NCBI GenBank assembly: GCA_963735955.1 | Contig: CAVTND010000003.1 | Coordinates: 186,001-250,000, forward strand | From: CAVTND01 sp963735955 | GTDB taxonomy: Bacteria; Pseudomonadota; Gammaproteobacteria; Burkholderiales; Burkholderiaceae_F | DNA length: 64,000 bases | Reading direction: 5' to 3' | Shown here: positions 1 through 9,574 of the stretch, in pieces | Position numbering within the stretch: the first letter of the stretch is position 1 | Layout: the number at the start of each line of letters is the position of its first letter | The notes under the pieces: model-generated | Databases searched by the model: none | What the model was told of the DNA's origin: nothing | What the model saw: only the letters and a program-made list of their open reading frames with translations | Translations under genes and position numbers: made by a program

Positions 1-1132
1 TTCTCGGCGCCATCACCGGCACGGTCGCGGCATCGGTCATCGCGATGGGGATGATCTCGCTGCCGATCATGCTGCGCTACGGCTACAACCCGCGCGTCGC
101 CACCGGCGTCATCGCCGCCTCGGGCACGATCACCCAGTTGATCCCGCCGTCGCTCGTGCTGGTCGTGCTGGCCGATCAGATCGGCAAGCCGGTCGGTGAC
201 ATGTATGCCGGTGCGATCGGCCCGTCGATCGTCCAGGTGGCTGCTCTTCATCCTGTTCATGCTGCTCGTCTCGATCGTCCGGCCGCAGCACGTGCCGCCG
301 ATCCCCGTCGACCAGCGGCGTCCCGCTCGGATGGGCGCTGATCAGGCGCGTGCTGTGGGGCATGCTGCCGTCGATCGCGCTGATCTTTCTGGTGCTCGGC
401 ACGGTGTTCATGGGTCTGGCCACACCGACCGAGGCTGGCGCGATGGGCGCCGTCGGCGCGATGCTGCTGGCCGGCCATGCATCGGCGCCTGACCTGGCCG
501 CTGGTGCGCCAGGGCATGGAAATCACGATGCGCATCACGGCCATGGTGATCTTCATCCTGATCGGCTCGACCGTGTTCACGCTGGTGTTCCAGGGCGTCG
601 ACGGCGGGCTGTGGATCGAACACATGCTGACCTCGCTGCCCGGCGGCGTCACCGGGTTCCTGCTTTTCGTCAGCATCTTCATCTTCCTGCTGTCGTTCTT
701 CCTCGATTTCTTCGAGATCGCCTTCATCGTCGTGCCGCTTGCTGGCGCCGGTCGCGAGCAAGCTCGGCATCGATCTGGTCTGGTTCGGCGTGCTTGATCT
801 GCGTCGTCATGCAGACCTCGTTCATGCATCCACCGTTCGGCTTCGCGCTGTTCTATCTGCGCGGCATCGCGCCGAAGAAGGTCAAGAGTTCGGACATCTA
901 CTGGGGCGCGGTACCGTGGGTGGTCCTGCAGCTGATCATGGCCGCGATCGTCATCGTCTGGCCGCAACTCGTGACCGCCTGGCTCGACGCGCCACCCCAA
1001 AACTTGGAGCGCAACACGGGTGACTTCATCCAGGCGGACCCGAAAGCACCGGCTGATGCCGGACAAGGAAACGAAACTCCGCCAGACGATGCCGCGGCCG
1101 GATTCCGCCCGCAGTCCGGTCAGAAAAAATAG
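1..1132 (+). CDS. dctM: TRAP transporter large permease, DctM family (5' partial, frameshifted)
   Basis: Large membrane subunit of a tripartite ATP-independent periplasmic transporter, which moves organic acids or similar solutes using an ion gradient. The frame is already open at base 3 and reads through typical DctM segments (GMISLPIMLRYGYNP, then SGTITQLIPPS), a central IEHMLTSLPGG loop and hydrophobic helices, ending at a TAG at 1130-1132. The N-terminal part lies outside the window. Five single-base insertions are needed to rejoin the frame, near 239, 323, 473, 740 and 795; with them the protein is continuous (for example ...GAMGAVGAMLLAAMHRRL...). The C-terminal tail after about 970 is hydrophilic and unusually long. 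The receptor gene lies convergent downstream, so the usual dctPQM order is not kept. Family call is firm; substrate unknown. Confidence 0.9.
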
Positions 1133-1151
1133 GCCCGCACGCGGCGGGCCT
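1124..1151 (-). terminator. Rho-independent terminator for dctP
   Basis: A perfect 8-bp inverted repeat, AGGCCCGC (1131-1138) and GCGGGCCT (1144-1151), with a 5-nt loop. On the minus strand it is followed by six T (complement of 1124-1129). It sits 25 bp past the dctP stop and overlaps the dctM stop codon, so it serves the minus-strand gene; the plus strand has no T-run. Confidence 0.75.
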
Positions 1152-1175
1152 CGAAAAACGTCTTCGGCAGCGAAC

Positions 1176-2338
1176 CTATTTCTTCGCCGTCGGCGCTGCC
1201 TTGGCGGGTGCGCCCTTTTCCGGAGCCGCCGGGGCCGACAGCGCGGAGTACATGAAGCTTGTCCAACGTGCCCTCGCCGACGCGGAACCAGCGGTAGACC
1301 TCGGAGCGGAACGGCTCCCAGTTGACGATAGATCTTCTTGAACGCCGGGTTCTTGTCCCGCTCCTCGGCAAACAACTGCTGTCGCCGCCTGAACGGCGGC
1401 CGTCATTACATCGCGCGGGTACGGGCGCAGCACGGCGCCCAGGTTGATCAGCCGCTGCAGTGCCGCCGGATTCTTGACGTCGTAGTCCGCCAGCAGCCTG
1501 ACATTGGATTCGGCAGCCGCGGATTCGACGACCGCCGGTAGTCGGCCGGCAGCGCCTCCCAGGCCTTGACGTTGATGTACAGCGACAGCGTCGCGCTCGG
1601 CTCCCACCAGCCGGGGTAGTAGTAGTTCTTCGCGACCTTGTAGAAGCCGAGTTTCTCGTCGTCGTAGCGGGCCGACCCACTCGGCAGCGTCGATCGTGCC
1701 CGCGCTCGAGCGCCTGGTAGATCTCGCCACCGGCAATGTTCTGCGGAACCGCACCGAGCGCCGCGAAGATGCGTCCGCCGAATCCGGGAATCCGCATCTT
1801 CAGGCCCTTGAGATCGGCCAGCGACTTGATCTCCTTGCGGAACCAGCCGCCCATCTGCGCGCCGGTATTGCCCATCGGGAAGGAGACGATGTTGTACTCG
1901 CGCAGGAACTCGGCGATCAGCTGGCGACCACCGCCGAAGTACAGCCAGGCGTTCTGCTGGCGCGCAGTTCAGCCCGAACGGCATCGTCGTCTCGAAGGCA
2001 AACGCGGTGTTCTTGCCGATGTAGTAGTAACTGGCGCGTGTGGCCGCACTCGACCGTGCCCTGCTGCACGGCATCGGCCACCTGCAGCGCCGGCACGATT
2101 TCGCCCGGCGCAAACACCCGGATCTGGAACTTGCCGCCGGTGGCGTCCGACAACGCGCTTCGCCATGAACTCGGACAAGCCGTACAAGCGTGTCGAGCAG
2201 TTTCGGAAAGCTGGTCGCGCAGGCGCCAGCGCACTTCGGGCGAACCGGTCTGGGCGATCGCCGGAGCGGCGATCGCGCGGCGGCGACGCCGGCACCAGCA
2301 CTGCTTGCCTGCTTCAGGAATGAACGACGTTGCATCAT
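1176..2338 (-). CDS. dctP: TRAP transporter solute-binding protein, DctP family (frameshifted)
   Basis: Periplasmic solute receptor that feeds a TRAP permease. It starts with a twin-arginine signal (QRRSFLKQASSAG), is preceded by a good ribosome site (AAGGAGACTCC), and continues through DctP hallmarks: GGKFQIRVFAPGEIVP, a QMGGWFRKEIKSLADLKGLKMRIPG core and WWEPSATLSLYINVKAWEAL. The C-terminus is Ala/Lys/Pro rich and ends at 1176. Several frameshifts split it, notably near 2250, 2160, 2030, 1960, 1690, 1530 and 1330. It is convergent with dctM rather than in an operon with it. A Tat signal is common in this receptor subgroup and suggests folding before export. The ligand cannot be read from the sequence. 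Confidence 0.88.
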
Positions 2339-2472
2339 GGAGTCTCCTTGGACAGACTTTTCGTTGTAGTGGTCGATCTGGGCGCCGGATCATGAAGGCG
2401 GAGGCAGTCCAATTCCACTTGCGGCGATTCTAGGGCCTGTCCACACCGGAATGAACTCGAGACGAACAGCCC

Positions 2473-3832
2473 CTAGGCGCCGCCGACCGTCATGCCGTCG
2501 ATCAGACACCGAGCCGCTGCCTTGCTGCCGCGGACGAGCTCGTCCGCCCCGACCGCGACGATGTTGCGAAACATGTCGCTGCAGGTTGCCGGCGACCGTG
2601 ATTTCTTCGACCGGGTAGCGGATTTCTCCGCCCTCGACCCAGAAGCCGCTGGCTCCGCGCGAATAATCGCCGGTGACGAGATTGACGCCCTGGCCGATCA
2701 GGTCGGTCACCAGCAGGCCGGTACCAAGTCGTCGCAACATGCGATTTGAAGTCGTCGCCGCGCTCGGTGGCGGTCGAGCTGAGTCGCAAGGTTGTACGAG
2801 CCGCCGGCGTTGCCGGTGGTCTTCATGCCGAGCTTGCGCGCCGAGTAGCTCGATAGAAAGTAGCCGTCGAGCACGCCGCCGGCGACCACGTCGCGCTCGC
2901 TGCCGCGCACCCCCTCTTCGTCGAACGGGCTCGATCCCGAGCCTGCGGAGATACGGGTCTTCGTGCACGCGTGATGTGATCGGCGAAGACCGACTTGCCG
3001 AGCGCATCGACCAGGAACGAGGCCTTGCGATAAAGCGCACCGCCGCTCGCGGCCTGCACAAAGGTCCCGAGCAGACCACACGCCAGCGGCGCCTCGAACA
3101 GCACCGGACACTTGCGCGATTTTCAATTGGCGCGCCGACAAGCGGGCCAGCGCACGCCGTGCCGCATAGTCACCGACCGCTTCCGGCGACGCGAGTTCCT
3201 CGCGCCCGGCGCGCCGACGAATACCAGTCGTCGCGCTGCATGCCGTTTCGCGTCGCGCGCAATCGGCGCGACCGAGATCGAATGCCGCGAGTACGCATAG
3301 CCACCGATGAAGCCGCGTGTATTGGCCAGGACGAAGTGCCCGGACGAGGTATAGACGTTGGCGCCTTCGGAGTTGACGATCTGCGGACTGACCGCGAACG
3401 CCGCTGCCTCAGTCGCCTTGCGCAAGGCGAATGGCCTCGTCCGGTGTCGATCGACCATGGGTGAAACAGATCGAGATCGCGTGGGGCGCGCTCCAGGCTG
3501 ATCGGCGTCGGGCAGGCCCGGCGGCATCGTCCTCGGCCGTGAAGCGGGCGATGTTGTGGGCCGCTTCGACCGCCTGTCGGATCGCCGGGCGCGCAAAGTC
3601 AGACGTCGACGCATTGCCGCGGCGCTGTGCCGAGATACACCGTGACGCCGAGTCCCTTGTCGCGCGTGTGCTCGATCGTCTCGACTGTCTTCTTGCGCAC
3701 CGTCACCGACAGCCCGACGGATTCGCTGACTTCGCACGATGCGTCGCTGGCGCCGAGGGATCGAGCATGCTCGAGGGCGGCCAGGGCGAGTTCGCGCAGT
3801 CGGTGGTCGGAAAGGGAAAAGATGCGAGTCAA
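2473..3832 (-). CDS. pmbA: metalloprotease PmbA/TldE (frameshifted)
   Basis: TldD/PmbA-family protein; the TldD-TldE pair degrades or matures peptides such as microcin B17 and CcdA. Support: an N-terminal block with ARSLGASDASCEVSESVGLS and RKKTVETIEHTRDKGLGVTV, and a C-terminal block with the family signature YSRGASGFWVEGGEIRYPVE followed by EITVAGNL, ending IDGMTVGGA-stop at 2473. The frame is interrupted near 2540, 2740, 2800, 2930, 3110, 3460 and 3590. No ATG precedes the conserved start, so the TTG at 3832 (MTRIFSLSDHRL) is my choice and is tentative. It is divergent from darP, the usual neighbour in beta- and gammaproteobacteria. The length of about 450 residues is normal. Confidence 0.88.
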
Positions 3833-3903
3833 TGGAAGGCTGCGAGAGGGAGGGCAGCGAAGCGGAATGAAACCGCGCAGAGCGGCTCGGTATGATAAAC
3901 ACG

Positions 3904-4479
3904 ATGAGTACTGATAGCCGCGCCTGTTCCCGAACGCGTACCGTGCCCGCCCGAACAGCGGCCGCCGATGACGACCGAGCAAGACCGCAGCGCAAGAAGG
4001 AGATGCACGCGCTGCAGGCAGCTCGGCGAGCGGCTGGTCACGCCTTGAGCCGCGATCAGCTCGAGCGGATCGACCTGCCCGAAGAACTGCGTGAAGCGGT
4101 CGACTTCGCCCGCGGCGTGACCAGCCACGAAGGACGGCGCCGCCATATGCAGTACCTCGGCAAGCTGATGCGCCGGGTCGACGGCGACGCGATTCGCGCT
4201 GCACTCGAGCGCGTGACCGGAGAATCGCGCGCTGCGGTGTCGCTCATGCACCAGGCCGAGCGCTGGCGCGACCGTCTGCTTGACGACGACGCGGCGCTGA
4301 CGGATTCATCGCCGATCATCCCGAGGCCGATGCGCAATGGCTGCGCGCGGCGATCCGCGCCGCGCGCCGTGAGCACAGATGCACAGCAGGCGCCGAAGCA
4401 CGCGCGCGAGCTTTACCGCTGGCTGCACGCGCACCTCGATCCGGCACTCGAACCGAGGGCGTCGGACGCGGGTCAATGA
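3904..4479 (+). CDS. darP: ribosome biogenesis factor DarP (YjgA, DUF615; frameshifted)
   Basis: Small basic protein that binds the 50S subunit late in assembly. Conserved DUF615 features are visible: a KKEMHALQ segment, LSRDQLERIDLPEELREAVDFA, and HEGRRRHMQYLGKLMRRVD, with a C-terminal ELYRWLHAHLD. Extra bases near 3930-3980, 4020 and 4300 shift the frame; removing one restores the expected QLGERLV helix. The ATG at 3904 is preferred over an upstream one at 3892. The stop overlaps the mog start (ATGA), so the two are probably cotranslated. Divergent from pmbA. Confidence 0.88.
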   Translation: MSTDSRACSRTRTVPARTAAADDDRARPQRKKEMHALQAARRAAGHALSRDQLERIDLPEELREAVDFARGVTSHEGRRRHMQYLGKLMRRVDGDAIRAALERVTGESRAAVSLMHQAERWRDRLLDDDAALTDSSPIIPRPMRNGCARRSAPRAVSTDAQQAPKHARELYRWLHAHLDPALEPRASDAGQ

Positions 4480-5110
4480 AGCCTGAGTATGGCCGACACT
4501 CGCGCACGAACTCGATGCTGGGCCTGGTATCGATCTCCGATCGCGCCTCGCAAGGCATCTACGACGATCAGGGCCTGCCCGCGCTGAAAGCATGGTTCTC
4601 GCGCGCGCTCAAGTCACCGTTTGCAGACGCATGAGCGATTGATTGCCGATCGAGCGCGCCGCATCGAGCAGGCACTGATCGAACTGGTCGACGACGTCGG
4701 TTGCGACCTGGTGCTGACCACCGGCGGCACCGGACCCGGCGCGGCGCGACGTGACGCCCGAGGCCACCCTCGCCGTCGCGACGCGCGAGATGCCGGGCTT
4801 TGGCGAACAGATGCGCCGCATTTCGCTCGAGTTCGTGCCGACCGCGATCCTGTCGCGCCAGGTCGGCGTTCTGCGCGAAACCGACGCGACCATGCGGCGC
4901 TGATTCTCAATCTGCCGGGCCAGCCGCGAGCGATCGCCGAGACACTCGAGGGATTGAGGGACGCCCGATGGCAAGGTCGCGTCGTGCACGGCATTTTCGC
5001 CGCCGTGCCCTATTGCATCGACCTGATCGGCGGCCCCTACATCGAGACCAACCAGGACGTCGGTGCCGAAGCCATTCAGACCGAAATCGCGACTAATAGG
5101 CCAGTCGTGA
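4476..5110 (+). CDS. mog: molybdopterin adenylyltransferase Mog (MoaB/Mog family; frameshifted)
   Basis: Activates molybdopterin by adenylation during molybdenum cofactor synthesis, which the NarG nitrate reductase in this window needs. Motifs: LGLVSISDRASQGIYDDQG at the N-terminus, the VLTTGGTGPG nucleotide-binding loop, PEATLAV, and a C-terminal PYCIDLIGGPYIETN. Frameshifts lie near 4615, 4745, 4880 and 5080. Removing one base near 5080 gives AEAFRPKSR and a stop at 5108-5110, a normal Mog ending. The ATG overlaps the darP stop, and the stop overlaps a GTG start of the next gene, suggesting a tightly coupled three-gene operon. Confidence 0.88.
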
Positions 5111-5786
5111 ACGCACTGCTCGAATGCGTCGAACTGCAGACGCACGCACTTCACCGACGGCCACCGTGATCTGGCTGCACGGCCTCGGCGCCGACGGCTA
5201 TGACTTCGTGCCGGTCGTGCGCGAGCTGCGAAGCGCTCGGCGCGCCGGCCGTGCGCTACGTGTTTCCGCATGCGCCGACGATGCCGGTCACGATCAATGG
5301 CGGCCAGGTGATGCGCGCGTGGTACGACATCCTGGCGCTCGACCGTCGTGCGACGCGAGGACGAGAGCAGGAGTACGCGCGTCGCAGCAGCGGGTCGAAG
5401 CAGCTGATCGCACGTGAAGTCGAGCGCGGCACTGCCGCCATCACGCATCGTGCTGGCCGGATTCTCGCAGGGCGGCGCGATCACCCTGCAGACCGGGCTG
5501 CGCCAGCCGGAGCCGCTGGCCGCGCCTGCTTGCGCTTGTCCACCTATCTGCCGCTCGCCTCGAGCTTCGCGGCCGAGGCCAGCCCGGCGATGTCGCGCCG
5601 TGCCGATCTTCATGGCACACGGCACGAGCGATCCCGTCATCCCGATCGCGCGCGGCGCCACTTCACGCGATGCGCTAAGCGCGGCCGGATACGCCGTCGA
5701 ATGGCACCAGTACCCGATGCCGCACTCAGTCAGCGCCGAGGAAATCCGCGATCTCGCGGACTTTCCTCAAGCGCGTCCTCGCCTGA
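5107..5786 (+). CDS. carboxylesterase/phospholipase family alpha/beta hydrolase (frameshifted)
   Basis: Serine hydrolase of the carboxylesterase/lysophospholipase type (Pfam Abhydrolase_2). Seen: an N-terminal TVIWLHGLGADGYDFVP, PHAPTMPVTINGG with AWYDI, the nucleophile elbow GFSQGGAI, the acid region AHGTSDPVIP and the catalytic His in PMPHSV. The end is best read as ADFLKRVLA-stop at 5784-5786 after removing one base. Single-base insertions near 5150, 5232, 5350, 5450, 5525, 5610 and 5774 break it. A GTG at 5107 overlaps the mog stop and is the likely start. The length of about 220 residues matches the family. Substrate unknown. Confidence 0.85.
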
Positions 5787-5810
5787 GAGCACGCATGCTC
5801 GAGCCTCGGC

Positions 5811-6232
5811 TCAAGCGCTCTCAGTTCGGCGACGTCCGTCAACACTCCACGCTCCGGCGCCAAATGCCATGACCATCAGCAGTCCGCCAGTCACCGCCAG
5901 GTTCTTGAGGAACATGATCTGCTGCAGCATCTGCTTGTCGGACGGCATGCGACCAGTAGTTGTGGAACAGACATGGCCGCTAGCGAGCGGTGAAGACCAC
6001 CAGCGCAGCGGCCGCCCAGCGCGTCTTGAAGCCGACGATAAGCGCGATGCCGGCACCAATTTCAACCACGATGGCGCCCGCCGCCAGCAGTGCTGGTATC
6101 GGCAGATCCCACCGACGCGATGTAGCCGACGGTACCGTCAAAATCCGCGATCTTGCCGAACCCGGATAGCACGAACATCAGCGACAGCAGGATGCGGGCG
6201 ATCAGTGTCAGCAGATTCTGACCTTCTGTCAT
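5811..6232 (-). CDS. DoxX family membrane protein (frameshifted)
   Basis: Small four-helix inner-membrane protein of the DoxX/SURF4-like family. Begins MTEGQNLLTLIARILLSLMF with a ribosome site (GGGGA) upstream; the SGFGKIADFDGT segment after helix 1 is the family hallmark, and the C-terminal part carries QQIMFLKNLAVTGGLLMV. Frameshifts near 6105 and 5960 separate the pieces. Members have been linked to redox or membrane stress functions, but a specific role cannot be assigned here. Confidence 0.82.
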
Positions 6233-6357
6233 TGAATTTCCCCGTAGGCGAGTGCGGCGGCTGAGGCGGCAGTCCGCGAGCATAGGCAATTGAGCCGCCA
6301 ATGCCAAACTGACCCGATACTGAGGCAAGAAGGCGGAGCGAGCCTGTACCGACGCGC

Positions 6358-9300
6358 TCAGGATGACCGCGATGCGCGTGGCACGAGCGGCGTCACATTG
6401 GCCGGCAGGCCCTCGGTCTGCGCAAAGGAGAAGCGGTTCTTGCCCTTGAGCTTGGCGTCGTACATCGCGAGGTCCGCCAGTTGCAGCAGTCGCTCGAGAT
6501 CGCGTCCCTGCTCGGGCGCCATCGCCACACCGATGCTGGCCGAGACTCGTGACGGATGCGGCCGACCCTGTCTGGGCATCGGCTGCGCCACCGCCTGCAG
6601 CAGGCGAGTCGCGATTCGCTCGACTTCCTGCAGGCACCGACATCGGGAACCAGTACCGCAAACTCGTCGCCGCCGCGACGCGCGACCGTGTCCTGCGGCC
6701 GCATGACTCGGGTGAGGCGCACTGCAATCTCGCGCAGCACCGCGTCGCCGACTTCATGGCCATAGCGGTCGTTGATTTCCTTGAAACCGTCGAGATCGAT
6801 CGCCAGCACCGCGCAGCTCACCTTGCGCAATTCGGACGTGGCAAGTGCCGCCGCCGCGCGCTCCGCCAGCAGTCGTCGGTTCGGCAGGCCGGTCAACTCG
6901 TCATGTTGCGCTTCGTGCAGCGCATTCGCTTCGCGTCGCTTGATCGTATCGATGTCGGCAATCACCAGCACGAACTCGCCGGCGGCGATCGAACGCGCAG
7001 TCACCTGGCACCAGGCCGCGCCCTCGGCGTGCGCGAGGCGTGCGCCGCGCCGCACGCGCAGCTCGCGCACCACGGCCTGGTCGCGGCCACGCGCCTCATC
7101 GGCGGCGTCGGTCAGTCTCGGCCCAGTCGTCGGCTCGAGCAGGCATGCGACCAGTTGCGTGCGTGCCAGTTCGTCCGGCGGCAGTCCGGCCAGTCGCAGG
7201 AAAGCATCGTTGCACCGCTGCACGATGCCCTGCTTGACAACCGCAATCGCCTGGCCCGCCGAGTCGAGCACGGTGCGCTCGACCCGCAGGGCCTCGGACA
7301 GCCGTCGCTCGCGCGACTTCAAGGCGGTCAGATCGGCATTCATGCCGATCGCGCCGGCGAAGCGGCCGCCCGGATGGCGCAGCGGCACCGCGCTGATCGA
7401 GACGATCACACGGCGTCCATCACTGCCGATATGGACCGCCTCGAGATCGCGAATCGGCCGGCCTTCGCGCAGACCTTCGAAAGCTCGCCGGATCGCCGGC
7501 TGCTCGCGCATCGGTCGGCAGCAACACTTCCACCGTTTGCCCGAGCAGTTCGCGCGTTTCATAGCCGTAAATTTCGCGCGCCGCACGCCGACTGGCAAAG
7601 CTCAGTTTGAAGTTTTCGTCGCACGCCCAGATCAGGCTGGCTGACGCTTCGACCAGGGACTTGTATTGACTCTTGCGGCGCCTCAGACGATCGATTTCAA
7701 TCAGTTCATGCGGCGATGCGATCGTGTCGAGCACCAGGACCGCCTTGAACTTGGCGCCTTCATACGGCACGAAGTGACTGCGCAGGTTCAATCGCCCGCC
7801 CGAAGCGGCTCGTGCGCTGGTTGCGTACGTCGAAACTTGCCTGTCCCTTCAGCGCCTTGCTGAGTGCCGTGTGGACGGGCGAGACCGATTCTTCCTTGAA
7901 TTCGAAGGCCTCGTGCCAGGGCGGACGCACGCGTGGGTCCGACTTCATTCCCCACTTGCGCGGTTCGGCGCCGGTCGCGTGAACCAGGCGACCGCCGGCA
8001 GTCGACCAGCCAGACCATGACCGGCAGCTTCGACAGCAGGTCCTGGCTGGCTCGCTGGAGGGCAGCGCCGCGCCGCGAACCGCCGCGATCGTGCCGACGA
8101 TCGGTGCTACCCCCTCGCCACGTGGGGCACGTGCCGCGCATACGACACGCACTTCACGCGCGACTCCATCTGCATGCTGGAGTGTCATGCGCTCATCGAA
8201 GACCGCGCCGGACCGCAGAAATTCGCGGAAGATCGAATTGACCTTCGCCCGGTCCGGTTCGGCGAGCAGGTAGGCCAGTGGGAAGACGCCCGGACTCTGC
8301 TGGCGGCTCGGTGGGTGGCGGCGGAAATTCGTTGGACACGATCACGCTGCCGCCTTCATCGCGGTACCAGGGCAGTCCTTGCTGACCGCCGACCCACTCG
8401 GCGAATCGGCGTGGCATCCTCTACCAGGCGCGTAGCGCCGAAGGGCTCGCTGGCGGCCCGAGTCAGCGCGATCACAACGACCGAGCTGGCACGACCGGGC
8501 TCCATGAAGCGCACCCGGCCGGTCCATGTCACACCGTCAAAAGTGCGATCTGACCGGGGCGCATCGACACCGCAACGCTCGATTCCGATCGATGCCCTTC
8601 CGGCTTGAGCGCATCGGCCGGATCAGCGATGACGACATTCTTCAATTGCGCGCACCGAGGATCGATCGCTCGGAGCGCCCAATGAATTCGCAGGCCGGCC
8701 GGTTGACTTCGATCACGCGGCTGTTGCGGATGACGAGCACCGGTGTCGGCATGGCGTGGATCGCGGCTTGCCAGCCGAACTTGGTCGGATTGCTGATGTG
8801 AGTGGCCGTGCTGCGTCGCTCAGCGTGCCGCGCGAGCGGCTGCTGCCGTCCGATCAGCCAGACCGTGAGCAGCCATAGGGGAAACGCCAGCATGAAACCG
8901 GGCATTGCGCCCATATTGCGGACCGTGGCTATCAGGCAGATGCCGACCCAGCCGGCGACGTAAAGCGTCCACATTCGCGGCCAGCCGCCAAACCCGAGAG
9001 CCGCGAGCATCAGCGGCGCCGGCAGCCGCGAATCCGGCCGGCCCGCTGAGGAAATCCGCCATCCGCGGCACCCAGGCGATGAGCACTGCCCACAGCACGA
9101 CGTCGGCGATCGCCGTCGCCATATAGAGGCGGCCGGCGCGCGACTCGCCAACAATAGGTATCCGCAGGCTTACGTATTCCGTGGCCAGCAGAAAACGTAT
9201 CGCGCTCGCGGTTGCATAGACAGCAAGCCACGCCCAAGCGAAGGATGTGGCGCCGACCACCATCGCCGACCAGGCCGCCACGAATCCGATGATCAGCTGG

Positions 9301-9374
9301 GCCGGCAACAGGCGTTGCTCGATGGCGAACGCCGCACGCAGATCGAGGTGCGGATCTGGCCGGCGTGAGGACAT
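6358..9374 (-). CDS. membrane-bound PAS-PAS-GGDEF diguanylate cyclase (frameshifted)
   Basis: Predicted to make cyclic di-GMP. Domain order: an N-terminal membrane module of about 200 residues (LIIGFVAAWSAMVVGATSFA, RAGRLYMATAIADVVLW, later FMLAFPLWLLTVWLIG); PAS domains around VLVIRNSRVIEVNRPACEFI and SLVEASASLIWACDENFKLS; a third PAS before the cyclase; then DELTGLPNRRLLAERAA, DLDGFKEINDRYGHEVGDAV and the catalytic RRGGDEFAVLVP loop. The C-terminus ends at 6358 after LADLAMYDAKLKGKNRFSF. No EAL domain is present. Many frameshifts occur along the gene. It follows a second cyclase of similar build on the same strand, about 200 bp away. Start at 9374 (MSSRRPDPH) is a best guess. Confidence 0.85.
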
Positions 9375-9574
9375 TGCTTGCCGCAATGCCGCGCCGGCAG
9401 ACACCGAATCCCTGATTCCTATCGTCGCCTCCAAACGTCTGTCGCAACCCGGCAACAACTCCCACGCCGCGGGCGGACACCGGAAGGGAATGCTAGCGGG
9501 CGGTCCCGCGCGGCAGCAATCGCCGACGGTCGGAGGACGACAGATTAATCCGAACGGACGATCCCGGCAGTCGG

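Noticed and set aside
4609..5661. Minus-strand frame across mog and the esterase
   Set aside because: Shadow frame; both plus-strand genes carry family motifs.
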